This document shows positions 1-7,605 of a stretch of 7,892 nt of DNA, one piece after another. Positions within the stretch are counted from its first letter, which is position 1. Each line of letters begins with the position of its first letter. This DNA is from Thiobacillus denitrificans (GTDB lineage: Bacteria; Pseudomonadota; Gammaproteobacteria; Burkholderiales; Thiobacillaceae): NCBI GenBank assembly GCA_002343685.1, contig DDRS01000026.1, positions 1,665 through 9,556 on the forward strand, given 5' to 3'. A program made the position numbers and the translations under genes. The notes under the pieces were generated by a model. That model was given only the letters and a program-made list of their open reading frames with translations, ran no database searches and was not told the DNA's origin.

Positions 1-1
1 C

Positions 2-1078
2 TACTACCGCTACAACGGCGACGACATCGATGCGGAGTACAGCGCGACCTGGAGCGAGACGGCGCGCTATGTGCACGGCCCGAACACCGATGACCCGCTG
101 ATGCGGCTCACCGGCAATACCGGCGATCCCACCGCCACCGCAATCTACTACCACCAGGACGGGATCGGCAGTGTGGTGGCGACCTCGGATCAAGCGGGGA
201 ATATCGTGGCGGCGCAGCTGTTCGATGCGTGGGGGAACAAGGTTCAATCAAGCGGTAGCATCGCGCAGTATGGGTACACGGGGCGCGAGCCTGACCAAAC
301 CGGACTGATTTATTACCGGGCGCGGTATTATGACCCGACGCTGGGAAGGTTCATTTCACGCGATCCGGCGGGGATGCCGGATGGGGTGAATCGGTATGCG
401 TATGTGAACAACAATCCGGTGAACTTCACGGATCCGATGGGCTTGGTCAGATGGCGAGACGCTTTTAGCGCAGGCATTAATCTGGTATCTAATGGAGCTG
501 GGATATTTGTTGGATCTGTGATCACTGCTACGGGAGCGGGGTTGCTCGCGGCCCCTGAGCCTGTTATGACGAAATTGGCTGGAGTTGGTGCGGTTGCTTT
601 CGGCGGGACCATTTACACAAAATCTGTGGCTGGTGCGGGAATGAGTGCTAACAACCTGATAAGTGCCATCCAGGATAGGCCAGCATCAATGCCAAGCAGT
701 GCAGCGGAATGGGTGGCCGGAAAGGTTTCCCCTGGAAACAAGACTGCCCAGAAAACGGCTCAAATTCTTGATCTGGGGCTTGACCTCGCCAGCGGCCGAG
801 TCAACCCGGCAAAGATGATTGTGTTAAAGCCCGGGGAAGGGATTCCGCGTCTTAAATGGGGGACAGCTGGCGATAAAATCGAACGCGAATATGGCTCGGC
901 TGGTAAGGCATTTAATACGGCGTCAGATTGGTTCCAGGGCCTTGCTGCGGCGGATTCGATTATCAACTCTGGCATGGATATCTCGAGGTCCCTGAACCTC
1001 AATAACTATTTCAGCAATATGCAAGGTACGGGGGGTAGCGGTGGTCAGACACTTCTTGGTATCTCTCCAAGGAATTGA
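2..1078 (+). CDS. Rhs/YD-repeat polymorphic toxin, C-terminal part (5' end outside window)
   Basis: This is the last 358 residues of an Rhs-family protein; the frame is open to the left edge, so the GTG at 71 is internal. Rhs proteins build a YD-repeat shell that encloses a C-terminal toxin, delivered to competing cells by type VI or other secretion routes. The first ~149 residues show the Rhs-associated core: a YYHQDGIGSV segment, YGYTGREPDQTGLIYYRARY, YDPTLGRFISRDP and the closing NPVNFTDPMGL motif (bases 431-445), which normally marks the autocleavage and variation boundary. The remaining ~209 residues are the variable tip. The tip opens with glycine-rich hydrophobic stretches and shows no nuclease, deaminase or ADP-ribosyltransferase motif that I recognise. 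It is followed directly by a small membrane-protein gene, the expected place for an immunity gene. The Rhs family call is very safe; the toxin activity is unknown. Confidence 0.93.
   Translation, partial: YYRYNGDDIDAEYSATWSETARYVHGPNTDDPLMRLTGNTGDPTATAIYYHQDGIGSVVATSDQAGNIVAAQLFDAWGNKVQSSGSIAQYGYTGREPDQTGLIYYRARYYDPTLGRFISRDPAGMPDGVNRYAYVNNNPVNFTDPMGLVRWRDAFSAGINLVSNGAGIFVGSVITATGAGLLAAPEPVMTKLAGVGAVAFGGTIYTKSVAGAGMSANNLISAIQDRPASMPSSAAEWVAGKVSPGNKTAQKTAQILDLGLDLASGRVNPAKMIVLKPGEGIPRLKWGTAGDKIEREYGSAGKAFNTASDWFQGLAAADSIINSGMDISRSLNLNNYFSNMQGTGGSGGQTLLGISPRN
449..1075 (+). other. Variable C-terminal toxin tip of the Rhs protein
   Basis: The region begins right after the DPMGLV motif and runs to the stop codon, about 209 residues. 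Base composition changes from the GC-rich core to a more AT-rich mix, as is usual for exchanged Rhs tips. Two hydrophobic, glycine-spaced stretches lie near its start: GAGIFVGSVITATGAGLLAA, and KLAGVGAVAFGGTIYT a few residues later. They are followed by a polar, mixed region with LKWGTAGDKIEREYGSAGKA and a Gly/Ser-rich end. The hydrophobic segments could insert into a membrane, or could be a translocation or linker region preceding an unrecognised toxin fold. A membrane-acting toxin is an inference supported mainly by the membrane nature of the neighbouring candidate immunity protein. Confidence 0.7.
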
Positions 1079-1080
1079 TT

Positions 1081-1464
1081 GTGATCAGATTGATTTCACG
1101 AATGAACCAACACGCAAAGCGAAATGATCTTAAAAAAGCCTGGGAAAGGTCTTGGCAAGATCAGATGTCTCATCTATCAAAAACCAAGTTCGCCAATATA
1201 TTTGTTTACCTTCTTAGTATCGCCGGGAATTTATTACTCACGTTTGGCTGTTGGGTGTGGTGGAGGCCAGATGTAGCATTAGGTGATGGATTAATAATAG
1301 CCAGTACGAGCCTGTTGGTGCATTTGGTAATGACTTATGAAACCGGCTACAAAAAATTCTTTCGTGTCGGTGATAGGCAATATTTCTATATTGTCTGGTT
1401 AATTCCAATGTTGCTATCTGTGGTGGGCCTTGTTGGTGGCTTCTTTTATAGAGGTATTGTTTAA
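1081..1464 (+). CDS. Small three-helix membrane protein, putative immunity to the Rhs tip
   Basis: The product is 127 residues, with a charged cytoplasm-like N-terminus rich in Lys, Arg and Trp (residues 1-36). Three predicted membrane segments follow, at about 37-60 (FANIFVYLLSIAGNLLLTFG), 66-86 (LIIASTSLLVHLVMTY) and 101-123 (YFYIVWLIPMLLSVVGLVGG). I chose the GTG at 1081 because AAGGA at 1069-1073 lies 7 bases upstream. The TTG at 1075 is too close to that site, and the ATG at 1102 has none. The start follows the rhs stop by 2 bases, so the two are probably translated together. The gene is more AT-rich than anything else in the window, which suggests acquisition with the toxin tip. Immunity genes normally sit here in Rhs loci, and a membrane immunity protein would suit a toxin acting on the inner membrane. 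I recognise no named family. Confidence 0.75.
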   Translation: MIRLISRMNQHAKRNDLKKAWERSWQDQMSHLSKTKFANIFVYLLSIAGNLLLTFGCWVWWRPDVALGDGLIIASTSLLVHLVMTYETGYKKFFRVGDRQYFYIVWLIPMLLSVVGLVGGFFYRGIV

Positions 1465-1960
1465 GAACTGGACCGAGACCATCCGCTACTATGTTCGTGC
1501 TATTTGCATAATGGCGACCGACGCCAAGAACCAGAAGACGCAGATGGTCTGGGGCTATGGTCATCAGCTGCAGAACCGCACCGTCAGGGATGCGAATGGC
1601 ACCGTGTACCGGACCGAGACCTTCACCCGCAATGCGCTGGGCCAGCCGACGCGGGTCGAGGCGCGTGATGCTGCCGGCAATCTCATCGCCGGGCAGGAAA
1701 CCGCCTTCGATGCCGCGCACCGGGTGACCCGGCTGACCGATCTTCGTCCGGGCACTTCGGCCAAGGCCCGCAGCTTCGCCTGGAGCCCGGGCGGGATGCT
1801 GAACACGATGCAGGATCAGAACGGTGCCCGTACCGACTATCTCTACGACCCGGTCGGCAATCTCATCGGCATCTGGGGACCCAACTTCGACTATCTCGCC
1901 TTCACCCATGACGCGGGCGGGCGCCTGACGGAGAAGTGGGATCCCAACGGCATCAGCTGA
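1465..1960 (+). pseudogene. Displaced, truncated Rhs core fragment (YD repeats)
   Basis: The frame encodes typical Rhs/YD-repeat sequence, including VRDANGTVYRTETFTRNALG, EARDAAGNL, TAFDAAHRVTRLTDL, ARTDYLYDPVGNLIGIWG and FTHDAGGRLTEKWDPNG. It stops at TGA (1958-1960) without reaching the core-closing DPxGL motif or any toxin tip, so it cannot be a complete Rhs end. Homology-like, GC-rich sequence begins directly at the immunity stop codon. The frame itself runs back into that gene, and no convincing start with a ribosome site exists; the ATG at 1511 is the first internal one and has no Shine-Dalgarno. Orphan core pieces downstream of an immunity gene are common in Rhs loci, where they are remnants of earlier tips or substrates for recombination. 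It is probably not a functional protein on its own. Confidence 0.8.
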
Positions 1961-1984
1961 TGGATGTCCTGCATAAGCCAATAA

Positions 1985-2020
1985 AGGCGATTAGCTGAAG
2001 TTGAAAACGCCTGTTCAGCT
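1985..2020 (+). other. Interleaved inverted repeats (possible RNA pseudoknot or hairpin)
   Basis: AGGCG (1985-1989) is complementary to CGCCT (2008-2012), and AGCTGAA (1993-1999) is a perfect complement of TTCAGCT (2014-2020). The two pairings interleave, which is the topology of an H-type pseudoknot if both form. There is no following T-run, so this is not a standard terminator. It lies just after the end of Rhs-like sequence and may be chance. Confidence 0.35.
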
Positions 2021-2138
2021 TGCCACGCAAAAAACCTCGTGCTAAGTTCGCTCCCATAATGAGAACTGGCGCTTATACGCTGGTCGATCTGCGGAAAACA
2101 ACATAATAAGTGTCATGAATGCAGCCAGGGAGGGCCGC

Positions 2139-2504
2139 ATGAGCTATCGTTTTTCCGCCGACCTCACGCCGTTTCCGCTTATTCAGCCTGCCAGTTCAAC
2201 TAACAATTCCCCCAGTTCCCAGGCTCAGTTTGCCCAGTCTCTAAATCCCGCCGGGGAATACCTTTCCTGTCACGCTACTCCGATCTGTTCAGGGCAAGCC
2301 ATCGAGCGATGGCGGAAGCATCCATGGCAGCCATCTGGCTACGCAAGCCGCTGGGGCGCCAGAATCCAGCTTCAATCAATATGTAACATGCGTCTGTTTC
2401 AATTCAGTTCCGTGACAGGTAGTCCTTTGCCAATTACCCGGAATACGCTGCATTTGTCCCCAATAATTTGTTTGCCAAGCGGCAAGCCCTCACACAGAGG
2501 TTAG
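2139..2504 (+). CDS. Doubtful 121-residue ORF in the spacer
   Basis: The ATG at 2139 is preceded by AGGGAGG with about 5 bases between, a better ribosome site than most genes here have, and the frame stays open for 121 codons up to 3 bases before gspG. Against it, the translation (MSYRFSADLTPFPLIQPASS...) is rich in Ser, Pro, Arg and Cys without heptads, membrane segments or any motif I know. Codon choice is unlike the GC-rich third positions of the neighbouring operon. The reading frame also runs through the inverted-repeat cluster. It may be a chance ORF, a decayed gene, or a leader ORF. I cannot assign a function. Confidence 0.2.
   Translation: MSYRFSADLTPFPLIQPASSTNNSPSSQAQFAQSLNPAGEYLSCHATPICSGQAIERWRKHPWQPSGYASRWGARIQLQSICNMRLFQFSSVTGSPLPITRNTLHLSPIICLPSGKPSHRG
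2298..2362 (+). other. Cluster of mutually exclusive short hairpins in the gspG leader
   Basis: GCCATCG (2298-2304) pairs with CGATGGC (2307-2313). The GATGGC arm can instead pair with a second GCCATC copy at 2330-2335. Further on, AGCC (2329-2332) can pair with GGCT (2337-2340), GGCT with AGCC (2346-2349), and CTGGC (2335-2339) with GCCAG (2358-2362). One arm with two identical partners is the simplest form of a switching RNA. No match to a known riboswitch consensus is clear, and short stems can occur by chance at this GC content. Confidence 0.3.
2472..2485 (+). other. Small hairpin just upstream of gspG
   Basis: TTGCC (2472-2476) and GGCAA (2481-2485) form a 5-bp stem with a 4-base loop. 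It ends 10 bases before the AGAGG ribosome site of gspG. It could affect translation start or be incidental. Confidence 0.3.
2496..2500 (+). promoter_or_regulatory. Ribosome binding site deciding the gspG start
   Basis: AGAGG sits 7 bases before the GTG at 2508. This supports the long 17-residue pseudopilin leader rather than a shorter, internally started one. Confidence 0.65.
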
Positions 2505-2507
2505 ATC

Positions 2508-2948
2508 GTGTTTCCATTCATCGCGACACCCGGCTCCGGCCCCAGCCGCCACCGCGGCTTCACCCTCCTCGAGCTCCTGGTGGTACTGGTGATCCTGGGT
2601 TTGCTGGCGGGCTATGTGGCGCCGAAATATTTCGCCCAGATCGGCAAATCGGAAGTGAAAACCGCCAAGGCGCAGATCGTCGCGCTGGAAAAGGCGCTCG
2701 ACCAGTATCGGATCGACACCGGCCACTATCCCAATACCGAGCAGGGACTTGCCGCGCTGAATGCCAAGCCGGCGGACGAGCCGCACTGGGAGGGCCCCTA
2801 TCTGAAAAAGGCGGTGCCCAACGATCCCTGGGGCAAGCCCTATCAATACAAGATGCCCGGCGAACATGGCGAGGTGGATATCTTCTCCTTCGGCCGCGAC
2901 GGCACGTCGGGCGGCAGCGGCGAAGACGCCGACATCGGGAACTGGTAA
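2508..2948 (+). CDS. gspG: Type II secretion major pseudopilin GspG
   Basis: GspG subunits polymerise into the periplasmic pseudopilus, which pushes substrates through the secretin. The 146-residue product has a prepilin leader ending in RHRG at residue 17, then the N-methylated type sequence FTLLELLVVLVILGLLAGYVAP. Phe18 is the +1 residue and Glu22 the conserved +5 glutamate, so a GspO/PilD-type peptidase should cut after Gly17. The middle has DTGHYPNTEQGLAAL and DPWGKPYQYK, which are hallmarks of GspG. The end, DIFSFGRDGTSGGSGEDADIGNW (residues 124-146), is the calcium-binding loop that stabilises the pilin. The GTG start is supported by AGAGG 7 bases upstream. At 17 residues the leader is longer than usual. 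This is the first gene of the visible operon; gspF begins 9 bases after its stop. Confidence 0.96.
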   Translation: MFPFIATPGSGPSRHRGFTLLELLVVLVILGLLAGYVAPKYFAQIGKSEVKTAKAQIVALEKALDQYRIDTGHYPNTEQGLAALNAKPADEPHWEGPYLKKAVPNDPWGKPYQYKMPGEHGEVDIFSFGRDGTSGGSGEDADIGNW

Positions 2949-2957
2949 AGCCGCCTC

Positions 2958-4138
2958 ATGCGTTATCGCATAAAAGCCTTGCATCCCGGCATGGGGGTGA
3001 CGGCCACGACGGTGGAGGCGCTCGACGAGGCCGAGGCCGCCGCACGGCTGCAGCGCGAGGGCGCGCAGGTGTTGTCCATCGTGGCCGAACGCGGCCGATG
3101 GCTGGCGGGACGCGGTGCGCGCTTTCCGCTGCTGCTGTTCACGCAGGAACTGATCGCGCTGCTGGAGGCGGGGTTGACGTTGACCGAGGCTCTGGAAACC
3201 CTGGGTGAGAAAGAGAGCCGGACCGAGTCGCGCCAGCTGATCGAACGCCTGCTCGCCACCATGCGCGAGGGCCGCCCGTTTTCGGCGGCGCTGGCCATGC
3301 AGGGCGAGGCGTTTCCGCCGCTGTATGCGGCCACCGTGCGCGCGGCGGAAAGCACGGGCGACCTCTCGCCGGCGCTGGCCCGCTATGTCGGCTACCAGAA
3401 CCAGATCGATGCGGTGAAGAAGAAAGTCCTGTCGGCGTCGATCTATCCCCTATTGCTGATCGGCGTTGGCACGTTGGTGATCGGCTTTCTGCTCGGCTAT
3501 GTGGTGCCGCGTTTTGCTTCGGTCTATGCCGACGCCGGGCGCGACCTGCCGTGGATGTCGAAAATGCTGCTGGCCTGGGGCGAAGCGGTCGAGGCGCACG
3601 GCGTCTGGATATTGCTGGGCGCGGCGACCGGGATTGCCAGTTTCATGCTGGCACTGGCGCAGCCCGCCACGCGTGCCGCTCTCACCCGTCTGGCCTGGCG
3701 CATCCCGGCGATCGGCGAACACCTGCGCACCTTCGAACTGGCGCGCTTCTACCGCAGTCTCGGCATGTTGCTGACCGGCGGCATCCCGATCGTGTCGGCG
3801 CTCGGCATGGTGTCGGGCCTGCTCTCCGCGCATCTGCGCAGCGGCGCGGCGGCGGCAATGGATGCGATGCGGCGAGGCGAATCCATCTCTGCCGCGTTCG
3901 CGCAGGGCGAACTGACCACGCCGGTCGCTGCCCGGCTCTTGCGCGTCGGCGAGAAAAGCGGCCGCATGGGCGAGATGATGGAGCGCATTGCGATCTTCCA
4001 TGACGAGGAGATGGCGCGCTGGGTGGACTGGTTCACCCGCCTGTTCGAACCCTTGCTGATGGTGTTCATCGGTCTGACGATCGGTCTGATCGTGGTGCTG
4101 CTTTATATGCCGATCTTCGATCTGGCAGGGTCGATCCA

Positions 4139-4142
<4 letters not shown>
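2958..4142 (+). CDS. gspF: Type II secretion inner-membrane platform protein GspF
   Basis: GspF is the polytopic platform in the inner membrane that couples the ATPase to pseudopilus growth. The 394-residue product has the family's usual length. It opens with a short N-terminal beta region (MRYRIKALHPGMGVTATTVEA), followed by two repeated cytoplasmic T2SSF domains, about residues 55-185 and 255-390. The first contains FTQELIALLEAGLTLTEALE and the second FYRSLGMLLTGGIPIVSAL, which correspond to each other. Membrane segments are visible at about 162-187 (IYPLLLIGVGTLVIGFLLGY), 216-236 and 365-388 (PLLMVFIGLTIGLIVVLLYM). The ribosome site is weak (GGTAAAG, 7 bases upstream), so translation is probably coupled to gspG. 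It ends in a 4-base overlap with gspE. MshG and PilC belong to the same superfamily; the GspG neighbour favours the GspF name. Confidence 0.95.
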
Positions 4143-5795
<1,653 letters not shown>

Positions 5796-5815
<20 letters not shown>

Positions 5816-6557
5816 TTCCCTGCGCATCGCGCTCACGCCGGGCGAAGCGGCCTTGCTGCGCACGCTCGGCACGCCCGCCAGCCGTGTGCTCGCCACGGAC
5901 GAACGCAGTGCAACCGGTCTGCTGCCGCTGCTGGACGAGGCGCTCGCCGATCCGGACTGGCGCAGCCGCCGCGTCGAGGTGGTGCTGTCGCAGCATTTCG
6001 TGCGCCACGTGCTGACGCCGCCGCCCAGCAAGGCGCTCTCGCGTGCCGAGGAGCGCGCGCTGGTAAGCGCCAGCCTGCGCGGCATCTACGGCGACGAGGC
6101 CCTGCAGTGGAATGTACAGGTGCTCAGCCAGCCGCCGCAGCATGGTCTGGTCGGTGCCGCCATGGACGCGTCGTTCATCCAGCAGCTGGATGCCTTGCTG
6201 GCGCGCCACGGGTTTCGCGAGGTGGCAATCCGCCCGCTCGCCAGCGTCGCCGCACAACACCTGCCGGGAAAATTTGCAGGCTGGTGGGTGCTGGTCGAAC
6301 CCGGCTGGCTGACACTGTTCGGCAGTGCGAACGGTGTCTGGCATCACCTCGGCGGCCAGCCGGTCGGCAATGACTGGGTCGACGCCCTGCCCGACCTGAT
6401 CGAACGGGAAGCCCTATCAGCCACCCAGGCCTTGCCGTCCGCAGTCTGGGTCCAGACCGTGGGCACCGGCCCGATCCCGCAACCGGCTGCCGGAGACTGG
6501 CAGATGCTGCCGCACGATCCCGACACCCGCGGCGCCCTGGCATTGGCGGGCATATAA
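5796..6557 (+). CDS. PilM/GspL-like cytoplasmic component of the secretion machine
   Basis: This 253-residue protein has no membrane segment or signal peptide. Its position after gspE and before PilN- and PilO-like genes matches PilM, MshI or the cytoplasmic half of GspL, which bind the ATPase and link it to the inner-membrane assembly. The segment VEVVLSQHFVRHVLTPPPSKALSRAEERAL (about residues 61-90) and the later WWVLVEPGWLTLF (about 164-176) resemble strands of the actin-like fold of GspL-type proteins. The usual PilM phosphate motif (IDIGSSSVK type) is absent; the N-terminus reads LRIALTPGEAALLRT. It probably does not bind ATP the way PilM does, which is closer to GspL. The GTG start has GGAGGAG 7 bases upstream. 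The family assignment rests on context plus weak sequence features. Confidence 0.7.
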
Positions 6558-6559
6558 CG

Positions 6560-7075
6560 ATGGCACGGCTCGATTTCGACTTTCATTCGCGTCCCGTACG
6601 TCCCGGCGCGGTGGGCGTCGCGCTGGCGGTGGCTGGCGTGGCCGCCATGGCCTGGGTCTGGATGAATCTGCAGGCGGCGCACGCAACCGAGGCCGGTCTG
6701 GCGATGCGGATCGCCGCCCTCGAAAAGAGCCAGTCGCGGCCGGCTGTGCAACCCATCAAGCGCACGGACGACGCAGCCCAGCGCACCCGGTCGCAAGTCT
6801 CGGCCCAGCTTGCCTATTCCTGGCAGCCGGCCTTCGAGGCCCTGGCAGCGGCACGCAGCGGCAAGATCGCACTGGTCTCGCTCGACGCGGTGCAGTCCAC
6901 CTCGCGTCTGAAACTGGTGGCCGAAGCGCGGCAGCTGGCCGATGCGATCTCCTTCATCGACGCACTGCAACAACAGCCGGGAATCCGGCGCGTCGAGCTG
7001 CTCCAGCACGAACTGCAGGCCGACGATGCGCAAAAGCCGCTGCGCTTCAACATCCTGGTGGAGCTGGGCGCATGA
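6560..7075 (+). CDS. PilN-like inner-membrane protein (membrane part of a split GspL)
   Basis: The 171-residue product has a short cytoplasmic start (MARLDFDFHSRPVRP), one membrane helix at about residues 16-35 (GAVGVALAVAGVAAMAWVWM), a helical stretch to about residue 90, and a compact C-terminal domain. That domain ends with LLQHELQADDAQKPLRFNILVELG, a beta strand pattern typical of PilN and GspL ferredoxin-like domains. PilN partners PilM in the cytoplasm and PilO in the periplasm. Here the PilM-like gene ends 2 bases upstream and the PilO-like gene starts in a 4-base overlap, so the three are probably made in matched amounts. The protein could equally be described as MshI2-like. Context and architecture are convincing; direct family motifs are weak. 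Confidence 0.75.
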   Translation: MARLDFDFHSRPVRPGAVGVALAVAGVAAMAWVWMNLQAAHATEAGLAMRIAALEKSQSRPAVQPIKRTDDAAQRTRSQVSAQLAYSWQPAFEALAAARSGKIALVSLDAVQSTSRLKLVAEARQLADAISFIDALQQQPGIRRVELLQHELQADDAQKPLRFNILVELGA

Positions 7076-7605
7076 ACGGCTGGCTATGGCACCTGCTGCA
7101 ATGGGGACGCCGCCTGGGACCCGCCGGTCTGGTCGGCCTGGGTCTGCTGGTAATTGCATTGCTGCTGCAGACGATCCAGGTCGCGTCGCTGCAAAAGACG
7201 ACCCGCACGCAGCAGATCCGGCTGGCCGCGTTGCAACAGGCTGCGGCCCGGCGGGCTGCCGCGCCGCAGTTGCCGCCTCCTGTCAATCCATTGTCCCTGT
7301 TGCCGCCGACAGGCGAAGCGGCGCAACTGATCGGCGAACTGGAACGCCTGGCCCGCTTGCATGGGCTGGAACTGCCGCGCGGCCAATACAGCGTGTCGTC
7401 GCTGACAGGCACCTCGCTGCAGCGCTGGCAGCTCGTCCTGCCGGTGAAGACGGCCTACCCCGACCTGCATGCCTTTCTCGCGACGGCGCTGGAACGCCTG
7501 CCCAACCTGACACTGGACGAGGTGAAGCTGAAGCGCGAACGGATCGAATCCGCCGAGTTGCAGGCGGAGCTGCGCATGAGCCTGTTCGTGGAGGCGGCGC
7601 CATGA
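7072..7605 (+). CDS. PilO/GspM-like inner-membrane protein
   Basis: The 177-residue bitopic protein has a short N-terminus (MNGWLWHLLQWGRRL), a membrane helix at about residues 17-36 (PAGLVGLGLLVIALLLQTIQ), and a helical segment rich in Gln, Arg and Ala to about residue 65 that looks like a short coiled coil. A proline-rich hinge follows (PQLPPPVNPLSLLPP), then a periplasmic alpha/beta domain starting near GEAAQLIGELERLARLHGLE and ending with ELQAELRMSLFVEA. This is the PilO, MshJ or GspM layout; such proteins pair with PilN or GspL to form the inner-membrane assembly frame. It overlaps both neighbours by 4 bases (ATGA). Confidence 0.78.
   Translation: MNGWLWHLLQWGRRLGPAGLVGLGLLVIALLLQTIQVASLQKTTRTQQIRLAALQQAAARRAAAPQLPPPVNPLSLLPPTGEAAQLIGELERLARLHGLELPRGQYSVSSLTGTSLQRWQLVLPVKTAYPDLHAFLATALERLPNLTLDEVKLKRERIESAELQAELRMSLFVEAAP

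Larger units (their letters stand above)
1961..2507. other. Spacer between the Rhs locus and the secretion operon, mostly non-coding
   Basis: This stretch of about 550 bases separates the broken Rhs fragment from gspG. Its composition is less GC-rich than the operon. It should hold the operon promoter, but I see no convincing -35/-10 pair or sigma-54 site. What can be seen is an interleaved pair of inverted repeats near 1985-2020, a small ORF with a good ribosome site from 2139, a cluster of short complementary segments at 2298-2362, and a small hairpin at 2472-2485 just before gspG. I recognise no insertion sequence, tRNA, attachment site or classical terminator with a T-tract. Confidence 0.6.

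Noticed and set aside
1430..1464. Start of the Rhs fragment at TTG 1430 inside the immunity gene
   Set aside because: Rhs-like sequence only begins after the immunity stop, and no ribosome site supports this start; the open frame there is incidental.
1238..1981. Long minus-strand open frame opposite the immunity gene and Rhs fragment
   Set aside because: It is a shadow of the plus-strand Rhs frame, spans two unrelated genes and shows no family motif or ribosome site.
2291..2362. Resemblance of AGGGCAAGCC and ACGCAAGCC segments to a cyclic-di-GMP (GEMM) riboswitch
   Set aside because: Only scattered words match; the conserved adenines after GCA, the spacing between the two halves and the GNRA-loop hairpin do not fit the consensus.
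2427..2467. Possible -35 TTGCCA and AT-rich -10 before gspG
   Set aside because: No acceptable -10 lies at 16-18 bases; the match is too weak to annotate as a promoter.
1961..2507. Insertion sequence, attachment site, tRNA or CRISPR in the spacer
   Set aside because: No terminal repeats with a transposase remnant, no cloverleaf and no repeat-spacer pattern were found.
2468..3208. Plus-strand 246-codon open frame across gspG and gspF
   Set aside because: It is an Arg/Gly-rich out-of-frame translation of GC-rich DNA; gspG and gspF are certain in the other frames.
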